From: Acidobacteriaceae bacterium
Lineage (GTDB): Bacteria; Acidobacteriota; Terriglobia; Terriglobales; Acidobacteriaceae
Reading direction: 5' to 3'
Length of the DNA: 58,611 bases
NCBI GenBank assembly: GCA_003134815.1
Contig: PLCO01000037.1
Location: 1-58,611, forward strand
Part shown: piece after piece, positions 47,310-55,967 of the stretch
Position numbering within the stretch: position 1 is the stretch's first letter
Layout of the letters: every line of letters begins with the position of its first letter
Notes under the pieces: generated by a model
Told to the model about the DNA's origin: nothing
What the model saw: only the letters and a program-made list of their open reading frames with translations
Databases searched by the model: none
Position numbers and translations under genes: made by a program

Positions 47310-48065
47310 TTACTCCGCGCCGAGTTCGCGGAGGATGGCGACGGAGGCGGAGGAGCCGATGCGGTTGGCGCCCGCTTCAAGCAAAGTGCGGACCTGCGCG
47401 ACAGTGCGGATGCGGCCGGCGGCCTTGACACCGCAGCGCGCGCCGACTACTCCGCGCATGAGGGCGACATCGGCTGGGGTAGCGCCGCCTGATGCAAAGC
47501 CGGTGGCGGTGTTGATGAAATCGGCGCCGGCCTGAATGGCGATTTCAGAAGCGCGGAGTTTCTCCTGCATGGTGAGCAGGCAGGTTTCGAGATTGACCTT
47601 GAGCACGGCGCCATGATGATGCGCAACGGCGGCGACAGAGTGAATGGCGTGGTGGACGGCGTGATGGTTGCCGCTCTTCATGGGGCCGATGGGAAGGACC
47701 ATTCCGACTTCGCGAGCGCCGAGACGGATGAGGGCCTCGGCCTCATGAAGCAGAGTGGAAACCAGCGAAGCGCCGAGCGGAAAACCTATTGTTGAGCCGA
47801 CGGGGACGCCCGTGCCGGCGAGGAGGCTGACGGCAGCGGCCGTCCAGACTGGATTCACAAAGACGCAGGCGAAACGGTAGCGAGCGGCTTCAGCACAAAG
47901 GTTTTCGACCTGCTTGCGCGTAGCGTCCTGCTTGAGGAGAGAGTGATCGATAACCGCGGCGAGAGACTGCCAGTCCGCGAGAGCGGCAGTGGTGAAGGCA
48001 GCTGAGTCGAAGGTTCCATTATCAAAATCCAGATCGGAGTTCTGGATGGCGATGGAGGCAGACAT
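47310..48065 (-). CDS. DeoC homologue lacking the Schiff-base lysine
   Basis: 251 residues, ATG with AAGGAG upstream. The sequence follows class I deoxyribose-phosphate aldolase throughout (VIDHSLLKQDAT, FACVFVNPVW, GFPLGASL, MKSGNHH, LKVNLETCLLT, GVKAAGRIRT). However, the Schiff-base Lys of the DFIKTSTG motif is Asn185 (ADFINTATGF), and the Asp of the EIDMVIN motif is Gly121 (REVGMVLP). K214, the third catalytic-centre residue, is kept. By family knowledge it should lack aldolase activity or do different chemistry. The conservation elsewhere argues against decay. It is not in an operon with other deo genes. Confidence 0.88.
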   Translation of the reverse strand: MSASIAIQNSDLDFDNGTFDSAAFTTAALADWQSLAAVIDHSLLKQDATRKQVENLCAEAARYRFACVFVNPVWTAAAVSLLAGTGVPVGSTIGFPLGASLVSTLLHEAEALIRLGAREVGMVLPIGPMKSGNHHAVHHAIHSVAAVAHHHGAVLKVNLETCLLTMQEKLRASEIAIQAGADFINTATGFASGGATPADVALMRGVVGARCGVKAAGRIRTVAQVRTLLEAGANRIGSSASVAILRELGAE

Positions 48066-48309
48066 GGGGGGATGCTCCTTGTGATTTACTTTCTCCGCCG
48101 GCAGGGCGACTAATCGGCGGTCTCCGGGAGATGAGTATACGGCGAGGCCGAGGCCAAGCCCAAATGAAAGCGGTGCAAATCAATCGGCGGATGAAGACGG
48201 CGGTGTAAACCCGCGTGTGACCAATGTGAACGATATGCGAACGACATGCGGATGGGCGTGCCATCGATATCTTGCCGGTGAGCGCTGGTCTGCGCGGTCC
48301 GGCGGCAGG

Positions 48310-48855
48310 CTACGCCGTCTCGCCGGGCGCCATGATGCAGATGTCGGGCAAATTGCGATAGCGCTCGCCGTAGTCCATTCCGTAACCGATGACGAACAGG
48401 TTGGGGATGGCGAAACCTACGTAGTCAGCGTCGATTTTCTCGATGCGGCGTGAGGGCTTGTCCAGCAGTGTGGCGATGCGCAGAGACTTAGGGTGCTGCT
48501 GGAGAAAGAGCTTGCGCAGATAGGCGAGGGTGAGGCCGGTATCGAGAATGTCTTCGACGATGAGGACGTTTTTGCCTTCGATGGGCTGGTCGAGATCCTT
48601 GATGACCTTGACGGCGCCGGAGGAGCGCTGGCCCTGGCCGTAACTGGAGACGGCGACAAAGTCGAATGTGGCGTCGGCCTGGATGGAGCGGGAGAGATCG
48701 ACGAGAAAGAAGGCTGCGCCTTTGAGCACGCCGACCATCACGAGCTTTTCGCCATTGAGGTCACGGGTGATCTGCGCGCCCATTTCGGCAACGCGCTCTG
48801 CGATCTGCTGGCGGGAATAGAGAACGTCAAGGCCGTGATAGGTCATGGTAGCCAT
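48310..48855 (-). CDS. hpt: hypoxanthine phosphoribosyltransferase
   Basis: 181 residues (ATG 48855; GTG 48861 or ATG 48846 also possible). The PRPP-binding signature VLIVEDILDTGLTL, the flexible-loop region FVAVSSYGQG, MVGVLKGAAFFLVDLSR, and the C-terminal D-Y-V-G-F-x-I-P purine site are all present. It salvages hypoxanthine and guanine to IMP and GMP. Confidence 0.95.
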   Translation of the reverse strand: MATMTYHGLDVLYSRQQIAERVAEMGAQITRDLNGEKLVMVGVLKGAAFFLVDLSRSIQADATFDFVAVSSYGQGQRSSGAVKVIKDLDQPIEGKNVLIVEDILDTGLTLAYLRKLFLQQHPKSLRIATLLDKPSRRIEKIDADYVGFAIPNLFVIGYGMDYGERYRNLPDICIMAPGETA

Positions 48856-49064
48856 GCACACAGTATCGCGCGATTTCGATCGGGACTGGCTGTGAAAATC
48901 GGGGGCGAAAAGGAGAAAGGCACCGGAGTTAGCGCGGCCGGCGGGGGCAAGCCGACGATCGCCGATGCACGGGCGAGGCGTCGATTTGAGGCCGTGGCGC
49001 GTCTATACTTGAAGAGATGGACTCGAAGAGAGCTGGGTTTGAAGAGAGCTGGACTTAAAGAGAG

Positions 49065-49886
49065 ATGATTCCTTATCTGCACATTGGATCGTTTAATCTA
49101 CCCACCTTCGGGCTGATGCTGTGGCTGGCGGCGGTTGCGGGTGCGATTGTGGCTGACCGGGCGTTTAAGCGGGCGCAGGTTGACGCGGACGCCGTGGGGA
49201 TGGTGGCGGTGGCGCTGGTGGTGGGGATCATCGGCTCCAAAGTGTGGCATGTGCTGGATACGCCGGATGAATTTCGGGCCGAGCACTGGCGGGTTTTGTG
49301 GGATAGCGCCGGATTTGCCTGGTATGGCGGCTTGACGTTTGGCGTCGCGACGCTGCTGCTGATGGGCTGGCGGGCGAAGATTGGACCGCTGCGGACCCTG
49401 GATCTGCTCGCACCTGCGGCGGCGATCGGGTATGGCGTGGGGCGGATCGGGTGCTTCCTTTCGGGCGACGGGTGTTACGGGATCGAGATTGAGCCGGTTC
49501 ACATCTTCGGATTCACATTTCATCCATGGGGAATGGCCTTTCCGAATGGAATCTTGCCGATTACGGTGCCGGTTTATCCCACGCCGCTTTACGAGTTTGG
49601 CGCAGGATTGCTGATTGGCTGGTGGCTGTGGCTGCGATTGGGGAAGCCTCATGGGGTGGGCGCGATTGTAGGACAATACCTGGCGCTGAGCGGCATTGCT
49701 CGCTTTCTGGTTGAATTTATACGCCGCAACCCCAAGGTGATTTGGGGTTTATCGAATGCGCAACTGGCCAGCCTAGGGGTTGTTGTTGTGGGAATTGCGC
49801 TGACCTGGCGGGCGTCGACGCGGCCGGTGGATGTGCCCGCGAAGGCCCGGGAAAAAGCAGCGGCACCGGTAGAGAAGACGGCATAG
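49065..49886 (+). CDS. lgt: prolipoprotein diacylglyceryl transferase
   Basis: 273 residues, seven or so hydrophobic segments. The Lgt signature GRIGCFLSGDGCYG with the essential Arg, the N-terminal YGLML-like segment (TFGLMLWLA), HPWG and PTPLYEF are recognisable. It transfers diacylglycerol from phosphatidylglycerol to lipobox Cys residues, and so is required for the two large lipoproteins in this window. Just upstream, GAAGAGAGCTGG occurs twice with a third partial copy, the last forming the ribosome-binding region. Confidence 0.96.
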   Translation: MIPYLHIGSFNLPTFGLMLWLAAVAGAIVADRAFKRAQVDADAVGMVAVALVVGIIGSKVWHVLDTPDEFRAEHWRVLWDSAGFAWYGGLTFGVATLLLMGWRAKIGPLRTLDLLAPAAAIGYGVGRIGCFLSGDGCYGIEIEPVHIFGFTFHPWGMAFPNGILPITVPVYPTPLYEFGAGLLIGWWLWLRLGKPHGVGAIVGQYLALSGIARFLVEFIRRNPKVIWGLSNAQLASLGVVVVGIALTWRASTRPVDVPAKAREKAAAPVEKTA

Positions 49887-49957
49887 GTTTATCGAAGTTG
49901 ATGGCGGGGTTGATGGCGCGTAAGTCCTGCCGTTCCTTTGTTTGACGCCGTGGTGAA

Positions 49958-49986
49958 TTGCAAATCGGACCAAATCGGTCTAATAT
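49958..49986 (+). promoter_or_regulatory. promoter with a tandem repeat in the spacer
   Basis: TTGCAA (49958-49963), 17 bases, then TAATAT (49981-49986), an excellent sigma-70-type match. The spacer holds a 10-bp tandem repeat, CAAATCGGAC then CAAATCGGTC (49961-49980), which also contains the dyad GACC-N5-GGTC. A regulator bound here would block polymerase. Confidence 0.65.
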
Positions 49987-49993
49987 TCTGACC

Positions 49994-50047
49994 ATGGAAG
50001 CAATGGCCTGTTGTCGCTCGTGTATGCTGCTCTCGCGGCGAGGGTGA
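49994..50047 (+). CDS. short leader ORF, cysteine-rich (putative attenuator peptide)
   Basis: 17 codons: MEAMACCRSCMLLSRRG, then TGA. The ATG lies 7 bases after the -10 box, at the expected transcription start, so the ORF would be leaderless. Three Cys codons, two of them adjacent (CCRSC), make it a candidate cysteine sensor. Downstream are complementary segments that can fold (50057-50122), then the sulfite/nitrite reductase gene at 50187. Leaderless polycysteine ORFs that attenuate sulfur genes are known in mycobacteria. Without expression or conservation data the peptide is a prediction. Confidence 0.5.
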   Translation: MEAMACCRSCMLLSRRG

Positions 50048-50056
50048 TCCGGGTCT

Positions 50057-50122
50057 GAGCTTCCGAACAAAAGTCCACGGTTTCCCGATGCCCGCGATTG
50101 AGCCACAAGCTCCCGCGGGCAT
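50057..50122 (+). promoter_or_regulatory. leader hairpin with competing/pseudoknot pairing
   Basis: ATGCCCGCG (50088-50096) pairs with CGCGGGCAT (50114-50122). The loop contains AAGCTC (50107-50112), complementary to GAGCTT (50057-50062) just after the leader stop, so a pseudoknot or alternative fold is possible. A small hairpin, CTCG-CGG-CGAG (50032-50042), overlaps the end of the leader ORF. No strong T-run follows the main stem, so Rho-dependent or translational control is more likely than intrinsic termination. Confidence 0.5.
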
Positions 50123-50186
50123 TTCATTGCGGCAAGACAAGAGAACCAAGACCAGAGAAGCGAGACAAGAGAGAGAAGAGAGAAAG

Positions 50187-51896
50187 ATGAGCGAGACAAC
50201 GTCGCCGGCGGCGCCAAAAGAGACCAAAGCCCAGCGGATGGAGCGCCTGAAGCGGGAAAAGAATCCGTGGGAGGCATTTGACGAGGTTCGCGCATTCGCG
50301 CGCGCAGGGCGCTCGAGCGTAGTGCCGGAGTGGGCGTCGGCATATTTCAAATGGTGGGGCGTTTATACGCAGGGCGACGGTGCGGGTGTGACCGGCGGCA
50401 AGGGCGGAGAAGGCCTGACGACGGAATGGTTCATGATGCGGATCGGCATTCCCAACGGGATCGTTTCCGCGAGCCAACTGCGCAAGATTGGCGAGATCAC
50501 GCGCAAACAGGCGCGCAACCTCGCGGACATTACGGTGCGCCAGAATATCCAGTTGCACTGGCTGACGATTGAGTCGCTGCCGGAGGTTGTGGACGCGCTG
50601 GACGCTATCGGGCTGTCGCCGAAGGGCGCCTGCGGTGACGTGGTTCGCAACGTGACGGGCTGCCCGCTGGCCGGAGTGGCTGCCGACGAGCTGATCGACG
50701 CGTCGCCGATTGCGCGCGCCATCGCGCATGAGCTGACGGCCAACAATGATTTCTTCAACCTGCCGCGCAAGTTCAAGGTCTGCGCGACCGGCTGCCCGTC
50801 ATGGTGCAGCTATCCAGAGATCAACGATATCGCGCTGACAGCGGCGCTGTGCGACGGCGAAGTGGGCTACTCGCTGCGCGTGGGCGGTGGGCTTTCGAAC
50901 GAACCGCACCTGGCGGTGAAGCTGGATGCGTTTGTGCGGCCGGATCAAGCGCAGCGCGTGGCGCGCGGCGTGACGGAGATCTTCCGCGACCAACAGGGAT
51001 TGCGCGAGAGCCGCGACAGAGCGCGAATGAAGTACCTGTTCATGCGCGAAGGATGGACGGCTGAGCGTTTTCTTGATGAACTTCACGCGAAGATCGGATT
51101 CAAGCTCGATCCAGCTGGGGCCGAGAAGTGTCCCGACGACGTTCTTCGCGATCATGTGGGCATTCATCCGCAGCGGCAGGAGGGGCTGGCATACGTTGGC
51201 GCGTCGGTGCTGCGCGGCCGCTTGTCCGGCGAGCAACTGGAAGCGGCGGCAGAGTTGGCGGAGCGGTTTGGAAGCGGTGCGCTGCGGCTCACGGTGTCGC
51301 AAAATTTGATCATTATCGATGTGCCGAAGGCGAAGACCGGCGAATTGGCGCGGGAACTTGGACAGATTGGACTGCATGTGGAAGGGTCGATGTTTTGGCG
51401 CGGCGCCGTTGCGTGCACGGGAACGGAGTTCTGCAAGCTGGCGATTACCGAGACCAAGGGCTTTACGCGGTGGCTGGTGGACGAGATGGAAGAGCGGCTG
51501 CCGCAGTTCGATCAGCAATTGAAGCTGAACGTGACCGGCTGCCCCAATGGCTGTGGCCAGCACTGGATTGCGGATATTGGACTGGAAGGCAAGAAGATAA
51601 AGTACGACGGCAAACTGACGGACGCTTTTTATTTCTGCCTGGGCGGAGGCGTGGGCCAGCACGCTGGAATTTCGCGGCCGGTGGGTTATCGGTGCCCGGC
51701 ACCGGTGGTGCCTGAGGCGATCGAGCGATTGCTGCGGCAGTATCTGGGTGAGCGCAAGGGGCATGAGGATTTGCGGGAGTGGTTCGGACGTCACACAAAC
51801 GATGAGTTGCGCGCGCACCTGGCGGGCGAGATTTTGGATGCGGTGGAACGCGACTTGCCGGCTGGGCCTGTGCCGCATGCGGTGGCCGAGGGATAA
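50187..51896 (+). CDS. siroheme-dependent sulfite (or nitrite) reductase
   Basis: 569 residues from the ATG at 50187 in a purine-rich leader; a start at 50088 would overlap the leader hairpin. Two ferredoxin-like/siroheme half-domains are seen. The 4Fe-4S/siroheme cysteines are C410, C416 (ACTGTEFCK) and C452, C456 (TGCPNGCGQ). The first half has a parallel TGCPSWCSYPE. Family members are ferredoxin- or NADPH-fed six-electron reductases. The siroheme synthase gene follows 58 bases later. The Cys-rich leader ORF favours sulfite over nitrite as substrate, but this is inference. Confidence 0.9.
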   Translation: MSETTSPAAPKETKAQRMERLKREKNPWEAFDEVRAFARAGRSSVVPEWASAYFKWWGVYTQGDGAGVTGGKGGEGLTTEWFMMRIGIPNGIVSASQLRKIGEITRKQARNLADITVRQNIQLHWLTIESLPEVVDALDAIGLSPKGACGDVVRNVTGCPLAGVAADELIDASPIARAIAHELTANNDFFNLPRKFKVCATGCPSWCSYPEINDIALTAALCDGEVGYSLRVGGGLSNEPHLAVKLDAFVRPDQAQRVARGVTEIFRDQQGLRESRDRARMKYLFMREGWTAERFLDELHAKIGFKLDPAGAEKCPDDVLRDHVGIHPQRQEGLAYVGASVLRGRLSGEQLEAAAELAERFGSGALRLTVSQNLIIIDVPKAKTGELARELGQIGLHVEGSMFWRGAVACTGTEFCKLAITETKGFTRWLVDEMEERLPQFDQQLKLNVTGCPNGCGQHWIADIGLEGKKIKYDGKLTDAFYFCLGGGVGQHAGISRPVGYRCPAPVVPEAIERLLRQYLGERKGHEDLREWFGRHTNDELRAHLAGEILDAVERDLPAGPVPHAVAEG

Positions 51897-51897
51897 A

Positions 51898-51933
51898 GGC
51901 AGGGACGTAGGCAGTAGGGAATAGGGAGTAGGA
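51898..51933. repeat. AGGGAATAGGGA-type repeat between reductase and siroheme synthase
   Basis: Units CAGGGACG, TAGGCAG, TAGGGAA, TAGGGAG, TAGGAA directly after the stop codon. Same family as at 3464, 5344 and 18989. Confidence 0.65.
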
Positions 51934-51954
51934 ATTGGAGCGGAAGAACACGCG

Positions 51955-53340
51955 ATGAGTTTGTTGCCGATATTTCTGAATCTTGAAGGGCGGCCGTGCC
52001 TGCTGGTTGGGGCGGGGACGGTGGCTCTGGAAAAGATTGGGACGCTGCTAAAGACTGGCCTGCGATTGCGCGTGGTTGCGCCTGAGGCGCGGGTGGAAGT
52101 TCGAGAGCTGGCGGCTGAGGGCAAACTCGAGTGGGTGCGGCGGGAGGTCGAGCCTGCGGATCTCGATGGCAACTTTATTGTGATTGCGGCGACCGACGTG
52201 CCGGAGGTAAACACGACGGTTTATCGCGAAGCTCTGGCGCGCGGGATCCCGTGCAACAGCGTGGACGACATTCCCAACTGTGACTTTTTCTTTGGGTCTG
52301 TGGTGAGTCGCGGCGACTTGCAGATTGCAATTTCGACTGCCGGCGAGAGCCCGGCGGTGGCGCAGCGGCTGCGACGGGAGATCGACGAGCAACTGCCGGA
52401 GGATTTGGGGCCGTGGCTGGCGAAGCTGGGTGAGCTTCGGCGCGAGGTTCTGGCGACGCATCCGCGCGGCGAGGAACGAAGGTTGCTGCTGCACGAACTG
52501 GCGAAGAGAGAGATTTGCGATTCGGCATTGTGCGAGACGAAGCAACTGGCGCGGACGGGCAGGGAAGCGACGCGGGCGGTTGGCGCGAGCGTTTATCTGG
52601 TTGGAGCGGGGCCGGGCGATCCGGAATTGCTGACTCTGAAGGCGGTGCGGCTGCTCGAGAGCGCGGACGTGATTCTGCACGACGACTTGGTGCCGCAGGC
52701 GGTTCTGGATTTGGCGAAGTCCTCGGCCGAAGTTGTGAATGTAGGCAAGCGCTGCGGCGCAAAGAACATCACGCAAGAAGAGATCAATGCGCTGATGTTC
52801 GAACATGCGCGCGCGGAACGCAGCGTGGTGCGACTGAAGAGCGGCGATCCATTGCTGTTTGGCCGGGCAAGCGAGGAACTGACTGCGCTGGCTGAAGCCG
52901 GCGTGCCGTTTGAGATTGTGCCGGGCGTTTCGGCTGCGTTTGCGGCGGCTGCGGCGATTGGCCGGTCACTGACCGATCGCGATTGGGCCTCACATGTGAT
53001 TCTCACCACAGGGCAACATGCACAGTCGCACAACCGCGAAGCTCTGCCTGCGGTTGAGGCTGGTACGCGCGTGGTCTATATGCCGGGGCGCGACCTTGGA
53101 TTGCTGGCGGCTGAATGGTTGGCGGAAGGCTTGCCGTGTGATCTGCCTTGCGTGGTGGTTTCTCGCGCTGCGCAGCCGGACCAGCGGGTGATGCATACGA
53201 CACTCGGAGAGCTTGGCACGTTGGGCGAATTGGAGCCTGCTGCCGCGCCGAGTTTGCTGATTGCCGGATGGGCGGTGCGGGAGCCTAGTGCGGGCGCGCG
53301 GCTGATTGAAGGCGCCGCATCGATGAAGGCCGAAGCCTGA
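51955..53340 (+). CDS. cysG: bifunctional siroheme synthase (dehydrogenase/ferrochelatase + uroporphyrinogen-III methyltransferase)
   Basis: 461 residues. N-terminal half (1-205): MSLLPIFLNLEGRPCLLVGAGTVALEK (NAD-binding Rossmann loop of Met8p/CysG-N), VDDIPNCDFFFGSVVSRGDLQIAISTAGESP. C-terminal half (about 210-455): SVYLVGAGPGDPELLTLKAVRLLESADVILHDDLV, VRLKSGDPLLFGR and EIVPGVSAAFAA are SAM-methyltransferase motifs. Together they make siroheme from uroporphyrinogen III, the cofactor of the upstream reductase, so the two genes form one functional unit and probably one transcript. Confidence 0.95.
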   Translation: MSLLPIFLNLEGRPCLLVGAGTVALEKIGTLLKTGLRLRVVAPEARVEVRELAAEGKLEWVRREVEPADLDGNFIVIAATDVPEVNTTVYREALARGIPCNSVDDIPNCDFFFGSVVSRGDLQIAISTAGESPAVAQRLRREIDEQLPEDLGPWLAKLGELRREVLATHPRGEERRLLLHELAKREICDSALCETKQLARTGREATRAVGASVYLVGAGPGDPELLTLKAVRLLESADVILHDDLVPQAVLDLAKSSAEVVNVGKRCGAKNITQEEINALMFEHARAERSVVRLKSGDPLLFGRASEELTALAEAGVPFEIVPGVSAAFAAAAAIGRSLTDRDWASHVILTTGQHAQSHNREALPAVEAGTRVVYMPGRDLGLLAAEWLAEGLPCDLPCVVVSRAAQPDQRVMHTTLGELGTLGELEPAAAPSLLIAGWAVREPSAGARLIEGAASMKAEA

Positions 53341-53417
53341 TCGTGCGGCCAGTTTAGTTCTTGAGATCTTTCCTGCGGCCCGCGTAAAGAAACGCGTGGG
53401 GCTGATACCCTGAATTC

Positions 53418-54119
53418 ATGAAATTCGGCGTGGTGGTTTTTCCGGGATCGAATTGCGATCACGATACCTACAACGTGATTGCCGAAGTGGCGCGGCAGCC
53501 CGTGGTTTTCCTGTGGCATGACAGCGAGGACCTGCAGGGCGTGGATGCAGTGCTGGTTCCGGGTGGATTTGCCTATGGGGATTATCTGAGAACAGGCGCG
53601 ATTGCGCGGTTTTCGCCGGTGATGCAGGCGGTGAAGCGATTTGCCGCGGGCGGCGGACTGGTGGCGGGAATCTGCAACGGGTTCCAGATATTGACCGAGA
53701 GCGGATTGCTGCCGGGCGCGCTGATGCGAAATGCGGGACTGAAGTACATTTGCAAACAGGTGCACCTGCGAGTGGAGACGACCGACAGCCCATTTACAAA
53801 TCAGTTGAAGAAGGTCGCGGTGCTCAAGATTCCGATTGGGCACATGGAGGGGAACTATTTTTGCGAGCCTGAAGAGCTGAAGAGGTTGGAGAGCGAGGAC
53901 CGGATTGCATTCCGGTATTCGACTCCAGAGGGCGAGATTACGCGGGAGGCAAATCCGAATGGGTCGCTGAGCAACATTGCGGGGATTCTGAATGAGGGAC
54001 GGAATGTGCTGGGCATGATGCCGCATCCGGACCGGTCAAGCGAGGCGCTGCTGGGTTCAGTGGATGGGTGGGGAATTTTCGAGTCGATGATTGGGGCGTT
54101 GGAGAAGACGAGCCGCTAG
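53418..54119 (+). CDS. purQ: phosphoribosylformylglycinamidine synthase subunit PurQ
   Basis: 233 residues. Class I glutamine amidotransferase with the nucleophile Cys in [11 protein letters not shown] and the His/Glu of the triad in [20 protein letters not shown] and [20 protein letters not shown] are PurQ specific. It supplies ammonia to PurL in purine biosynthesis. purL and purS are not in the window. Confidence 0.97.
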   Translation: MKFGVVVFPGSNCDHDTYNVIAEVARQPVVFLWHDSEDLQGVDAVLVPGGFAYGDYLRTGAIARFSPVMQAVKRFAAGGGLVAGICNGFQILTESGLLPGALMRNAGLKYICKQVHLRVETTDSPFTNQLKKVAVLKIPIGHMEGNYFCEPEELKRLESEDRIAFRYSTPEGEITREANPNGSLSNIAGILNEGRNVLGMMPHPDRSSEALLGSVDGWGIFESMIGALEKTSR

Positions 54120-54231
54120 CGGCTGGCTTCCAGCTCCTGGCGTTGAAGTGCGGGCGCGGAGAGTGCCGGCTGATTTGAGGATCGAGGACCACAGCAGGCG
54201 CAAAGCCGGAATTTGAGAGAAGGGTGGCTAT

Positions 54232-54894
54232 TTGAGCACAGATATTTTTCAATTTTGGTCCGAAATAGCAGAAGATGCGCTTGAACACCCTGCGGATCGA
54301 CGGGTGTTCGAACATGTGGAAACCAAATTTGAACGCAAATGTTTACCTGCGGCCTATAGAGGGCGTCTGCGTGATGCTCCGGTTGTGCTGTTGTTTCTGT
54401 CCCCCGGTCTTGATTCAACGGACGTCAAGCATTGCTCGGACGCGGAAGGAAAACATTATTATGCGCTCCAACGAAGTGGCAACTGCGATCTTCCGAATGA
54501 GCAAGAGCATCCGTCAGCTTACAAATGGCTAAGTAAGATCATCCCTCAGTTTGAGATTAGTTACGATCAAGCGCGATCAACGGTCGCAACGCTGAATATC
54601 TGTGCCTACAAGTCGGAGTCATTCGACGACTGGTATGCGCTTGCCGCGCTCCCGTCATCCAGGGCCTGCCTTGATTGGGCGCAGTCGGTCCTTTTTCCTC
54701 AAGCTGAGGCCGGCGAGCGGGTAGTCGTTTGCCTACGCTCGCCAAAGTACTGGGGTCTGGGCGTCGGTGAACCTATAGGATCGTTATTTCGCCCGTCATG
54801 TAATCGCAATGCGATTATGCACCACGGCGAAATGCGCGAGCGAGTAAAGGCCGCTGTTCAAAAAGCGGTACTACACGATAAAAGCTCAAACTGA
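54232..54894 (+). CDS. uncharacterised protein
   Basis: 220 residues from a TTG with AAGGG upstream. An internal segment DAPVVLLFLSPGLDSTDVKHCS and the end region VVVCLRSPKYWGLG ... MHHGEMRERVKAAVQ alternate strands and helices. I do not recognise the family; the S-P-G loop and late His vaguely recall the uracil-DNA-glycosylase fold, a weak guess. Codon choice is less G+C-rich than in the neighbours (AAA, TTT, GAA and AAT are frequent), which could mean later acquisition. Confidence 0.65.
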   Translation: MSTDIFQFWSEIAEDALEHPADRRVFEHVETKFERKCLPAAYRGRLRDAPVVLLFLSPGLDSTDVKHCSDAEGKHYYALQRSGNCDLPNEQEHPSAYKWLSKIIPQFEISYDQARSTVATLNICAYKSESFDDWYALAALPSSRACLDWAQSVLFPQAEAGERVVVCLRSPKYWGLGVGEPIGSLFRPSCNRNAIMHHGEMRERVKAAVQKAVLHDKSSN

Positions 54895-54988
54895 CCCACT
54901 ATCGATTCCCGAGAGTGTTGGAGAATGTTGTTCATACTCGCGAAGTTTTCAGCACTGCCGGATTTGGAGTCCTATAAATAGATAGACC

Positions 54989-55852
54989 ATGATCGATATT
55001 CATCATCACCTGATTTATGGAGTGGATGACGGAGCGCCTGACTTGCAGGCGTCGCTTGACATGGCGCGCGAGTCGGCGGAAGAGGGCGTAACGCACATCG
55101 TGTGCACGCCGCACGCGAGTGACGACTACCCTTACAACAAGCCAATGATTGAGCAGCGGTTCGCCGAACTGAAAGAGAAGCTGCAGAGCGTAGTGGAGTT
55201 GAGCCTGGCATGCGACTTTCACCTGACGGCGGATAACGTGGTGGATGCGGTGATGAATCCGCTGCGGTTCTCGATCGACGGTAAGGGTTATCTGCTGATT
55301 GAGTTTCCATCGCAGGTGATTCCGCCGAGCATGAATGATGCGATGTTCCGCTTACAGGCGGCGGGGTACACGCTGATTGTCACGCATCCGGAGAGGTATC
55401 CCGCAGTGCTCCGGCAGCCGTACCTGCTGGGCGAATGGATGCGCCACGGATGCCTGGTGCAGGTGACGAGCAGCTCGCTCTACGGTCGATTTGGGAAGGC
55501 ACAGGAGGCGTTTGCCAACGAGTTGCTGGAGAGGAACTGGATACATTTTCTGGCGACAGACGCGCATCATCCCGTTTGGCGGCCGCCGCACCTGAAGAAA
55601 GGATTTGAATACGTCGCGGAGCGCAAAGGCGAGGAGACGGCGCGGCGATTGTGCGAGACGAATCCGCGAGTTGCGGTGGAGGGCGGGCCGTGGCCGGGGC
55701 AGCCGGAGGCCGAGGGGTTGTGGGAGGATGTGCCGCTGCAGTTTGCCGAGCGGGCCGGTGCGGAAAAATCGAGAGCGGGGCGTGGTGGGGCGGATGAGGG
55801 CGGTGGTGGTGAAGCGAAGGCGGGCTTCTGGAAAAAGCTGTTTGGGAAGTAG
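54989..55852 (+). CDS. CpsB/CapC-type PHP-domain tyrosine phosphatase
   Basis: 287 residues. PHP metal-site motifs in order: DIHHHLIYGVDDG, CTPHASDDYP, VTHPERYP and LATDAHHP. Homologues (CpsB, YwqE) dephosphorylate bacterial tyrosine kinases that control capsule or exopolysaccharide export. No Wzc-like kinase is nearby. The Gly/Lys-rich tail (GFWKKLFGK) is non-conserved. Confidence 0.92.
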   Translation: MIDIHHHLIYGVDDGAPDLQASLDMARESAEEGVTHIVCTPHASDDYPYNKPMIEQRFAELKEKLQSVVELSLACDFHLTADNVVDAVMNPLRFSIDGKGYLLIEFPSQVIPPSMNDAMFRLQAAGYTLIVTHPERYPAVLRQPYLLGEWMRHGCLVQVTSSSLYGRFGKAQEAFANELLERNWIHFLATDAHHPVWRPPHLKKGFEYVAERKGEETARRLCETNPRVAVEGGPWPGQPEAEGLWEDVPLQFAERAGAEKSRAGRGGADEGGGGEAKAGFWKKLFGK

Positions 55853-55940
55853 CCGCGAAGTAGCCGCGGAGTTGCCGGTTGGCGAGTTAGCGTGCGCTAT
55901 GCGCACATAGCGAGTTAGCGAGTTGGCGGGACTAGCGAAG
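55853..55940. repeat. GAGTTAGCGAG-type repeats with a GTGCG-CTATG-CGCAC hairpin
   Basis: Units AAGTAGCCGCG (twice), GAGTTGCCGG, CGAGTTAGCG, CGAGTTAGCG and CGAGTTGGCG surround a small palindrome (about 55889-55903). Same family as around the four-helix-bundle gene. Confidence 0.65.
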
Positions 55941-55967
55941 CAGGAACATCACCGTGATCGCGACAGG

